Made by a program: the position numbers and the translations under genes. DNA of 10,002 bases. It comes from Alphaproteobacteria bacterium. Lineage in GTDB: Bacteria > Pseudomonadota > Alphaproteobacteria > Rhizobiales > Aestuariivirgaceae. Location: NCBI GenBank assembly GCA_020441605.1, contig JAGRLX010000189.1:1-10002 (forward strand), given 5' to 3'. Each line of letters opens with the position of its first letter. Position 1 is the stretch's first letter. Under the pieces are notes generated by a model, which worked only from the letters and a program-made list of their open reading frames with translations, did not search any database and had not been told where the DNA came from. Below are positions 8,591-10,002 of the stretch, in pieces.

Positions 8591-10002
8591 GTGACCGATA
8601 CGCCCAACCGCTGGAAACGTTACGCCGACTGGGATGAGCGCCCGCTGCGCCTCGACCGTTTTGCTGCCGAGGACGCGGCCAACGGTTTTTCTGCTTTTTC
8701 CAGCCCCGCCGATCCGAAGCCTGGGCTCGAAATCAGGGCTGGTCGTGTGGTGGCGCTCGACGGAGTTGTCGAACACGACTTCGACATGATCGATCGCTTC
8801 ATCGCCCGTCATCACATCGATCCCGAGGTAGCGCCGGAAGCCATGGCGCTCGACTCGTGCGAGGTGGCGCGCATGCTGGTCGATATGAGCGTACCACGGG
8901 AAAGGCTGGTACGCCTGGCTCATGGCATGACCCCGGCCAAGCTCGCCGAGGTGGTCTCCCATCTCAATGCGCTGGAAATTGCCTTTGCCTATTCCAAGAT
9001 GCGGGCGCGCAAGACGCCGGGGAACCAGGCTCACGTCACCAATGCCAAGGACGATCCTTTGCAGCTCGCCGCCGATGCCGCCACCGCCGTCGCCTTCGGC
9101 TTCGACGAGATAGAGACCACCATGCGCGTCTCGCGCAATGCCTGGTCCAATGCCGTGGCCTGCGCCGTTGGGGCATCTGTCGGCCGTTGGGGCGCGCTGT
9201 TCCAATGTTCCAGCGAGGAAGCGGAGGAATTGCGGATCGGCATGGCGGGCTTCACCTCCTATGCCGAGACGGTGTCGGTCTATGGCACCGAGAAGACCTT
9301 CATTGATGGTGACGACACCCCCTGGTCCAAGGCCTTTCTCGCCGCCGCCTATGCCTCGCGCGGTATCAAGATGCGGTGCACCTCGGGCGCCGGCTCCGAG
9401 CTGCTCATGGGCTTTCACGAGGCCAAGTCGCTGCTCTATCTCGAAGCCCGCTGCCTTTGCCTGCAGCGCGGCATGGGCGTGCAAGGCACCCAGAACGGCG
9501 GCATTGACGGCGCTCCCCTCACCGCCACCGTGCCCGGTGGCGTGCGCGAACTGATGGCGGAAAACCTGATCGCCGTCTGGCTCGATCTCGAGTGCGCCTC
9601 GGGCAATGATACGCGCTCCACCGAATCGGAAATCCGGGTTGGCGCCAAGATCCTGCCCTATCTGGTGGCCGGCTCCGATCTCATCTGTTCCGGCATGGGC
9701 TCGATCCTCAAGTACGACAATTCCTTCAATCCCTCGCTCCTGAACGGCGAGGAGCTCGAAGACTATCTCGTGCTGCAGCGTGACTTCGAGGCTGATGGCG
9801 GCCTGACGCCGCTGGCCGAAGGCCGTGCGCTGGAGCTGCGCAGCCGGGCTGTGGAGGCGCTTGCGGCAGTCTTCGCGGATCTCGGCCTCGGCGATCCGAC
9901 GCCGGACATGAAGCACAGCGTTGTCGTGGCCTCAGGTTCGGATGAAACCCGCAGCTACACACCGCGCGATGTCGCCTTCATCAGCGAGGCGATCAAGGAT
10001 CG
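8591..10002 (+). CDS. pduC: Coenzyme B12-dependent diol/glycerol dehydratase large subunit, N-terminal 470 residues (pduC-like)
   Basis: The gene is open at the right edge; about 470 of an expected ~550 residues are visible. This is the catalytic TIM-barrel subunit of adenosylcobalamin-dependent propanediol/glycerol dehydratases, which turn a 1,2-diol into an aldehyde and water by a radical route. Compared from memory with the Klebsiella diol dehydratase, it aligns without gaps through about residue 379 with an offset of +5. Active-site residues kept are Gln146 and His148 (in NQAHVTN), Glu175 (in DEIETT), Glu226 (in SYAETVSVYGTE), Gln301 (in GVQGTQNGG), Asp340 (in ECASGND) and Ser367. DGDDTPWSKAFL (239-250) and EARCLCLQRGMGVQG are also family hallmarks. 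The substrate-pocket loop is changed: Gly304 for Ser299, Asp306 for Ser301, Thr341 for Gln336. GTG 8591 is the only possible start, because a stop in this frame (8579-8581) lies just before it and the N-terminus then matches family length. No clear ribosome site is seen, suggesting coupling to the transporter. Medium and small subunits should follow downstream. Confidence 0.93.
   Translation, partial: MTDTPNRWKRYADWDERPLRLDRFAAEDAANGFSAFSSPADPKPGLEIRAGRVVALDGVVEHDFDMIDRFIARHHIDPEVAPEAMALDSCEVARMLVDMSVPRERLVRLAHGMTPAKLAEVVSHLNALEIAFAYSKMRARKTPGNQAHVTNAKDDPLQLAADAATAVAFGFDEIETTMRVSRNAWSNAVACAVGASVGRWGALFQCSSEEAEELRIGMAGFTSYAETVSVYGTEKTFIDGDDTPWSKAFLAAAYASRGIKMRCTSGAGSELLMGFHEAKSLLYLEARCLCLQRGMGVQGTQNGGIDGAPLTATVPGGVRELMAENLIAVWLDLECASGNDTRSTESEIRVGAKILPYLVAGSDLICSGMGSILKYDNSFNPSLLNGEELEDYLVLQRDFEADGGLTPLAEGRALELRSRAVEALAAVFADLGLGDPTPDMKHSVVVASGSDETRSYTPRDVAFISEAIKD

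Noticed and set aside
8591..8600. Reading the transporter and dehydratase as one fused gene split by a sequencing error
   Set aside because: A clear TAG separates them in frame. Each part has the normal length and ends for its own family, and transporter-dehydratase fusions are not known to me. Two coupled genes is the simpler reading.
8528..9916. A 462-residue open frame on the minus strand over the right end
   Set aside because: It lies antisense to the diol dehydratase large subunit, whose active-site motifs are unmistakable. The antisense translation has no family character.

Overview
The window is about 10 kb of GC-rich, densely coding chromosomal DNA. Codon choice (G/C-rich third positions), the pheS-pheT ATGA junction and the kinds of proteins present suggest an alphaproteobacterium, probably of the Hyphomicrobiales/Rhizobiales type. 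That placement is an inference from style, not from a marker search. I see no tRNA, rRNA, CRISPR, insertion sequence or prophage signal, and no gap between genes longer than about 170 bases.

Layout. Bases 1-4368 (+ strand) hold the 3' end of pheS, complete pheT (both subunits of phenylalanyl-tRNA synthetase, overlapping by ATGA), and pgi (glucose-6-phosphate isomerase) 49 bases further on. Bases 4387-7549 (- strand) hold a two-gene unit read right to left. It consists of a single-chain iron-sulfur L-serine ammonia-lyase (sdaA) and, 10 bases after its stop, a long acyl-CoA dehydrogenase of the type with an extra N-terminal segment and a C-terminal extension. pgi and the dehydrogenase converge with only 18 bases between them. 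Bases 7550-7717 are a divergent intergenic region with a candidate sdaA promoter and a small inverted repeat over its -10. Bases 7718-10002 (+ strand) hold a ten-helix EamA/DMT transporter followed, nine bases after its stop and in the same frame, by a GTG-started gene that runs off the window. This last gene encodes the large (catalytic) subunit of a coenzyme B12-dependent diol/glycerol dehydratase.

The left half is housekeeping. The right end is the accessory and most interesting part. The dehydratase keeps the residues I recall as essential in the Klebsiella diol dehydratase large subunit (metal and substrate ligands Gln, His, Glu, Glu, Gln, Asp, Ser). It differs at the positions that shape the substrate pocket: Asp for Ser301, Thr for Gln336, Gly for Ser299. 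Together with its tight coupling to a small-molecule transporter, this suggests a B12-dependent catabolic locus acting on a substrate other than, or broader than, 1,2-propanediol/glycerol. The remaining subunits and reactivase would be expected just beyond base 10002 and cannot be seen here.
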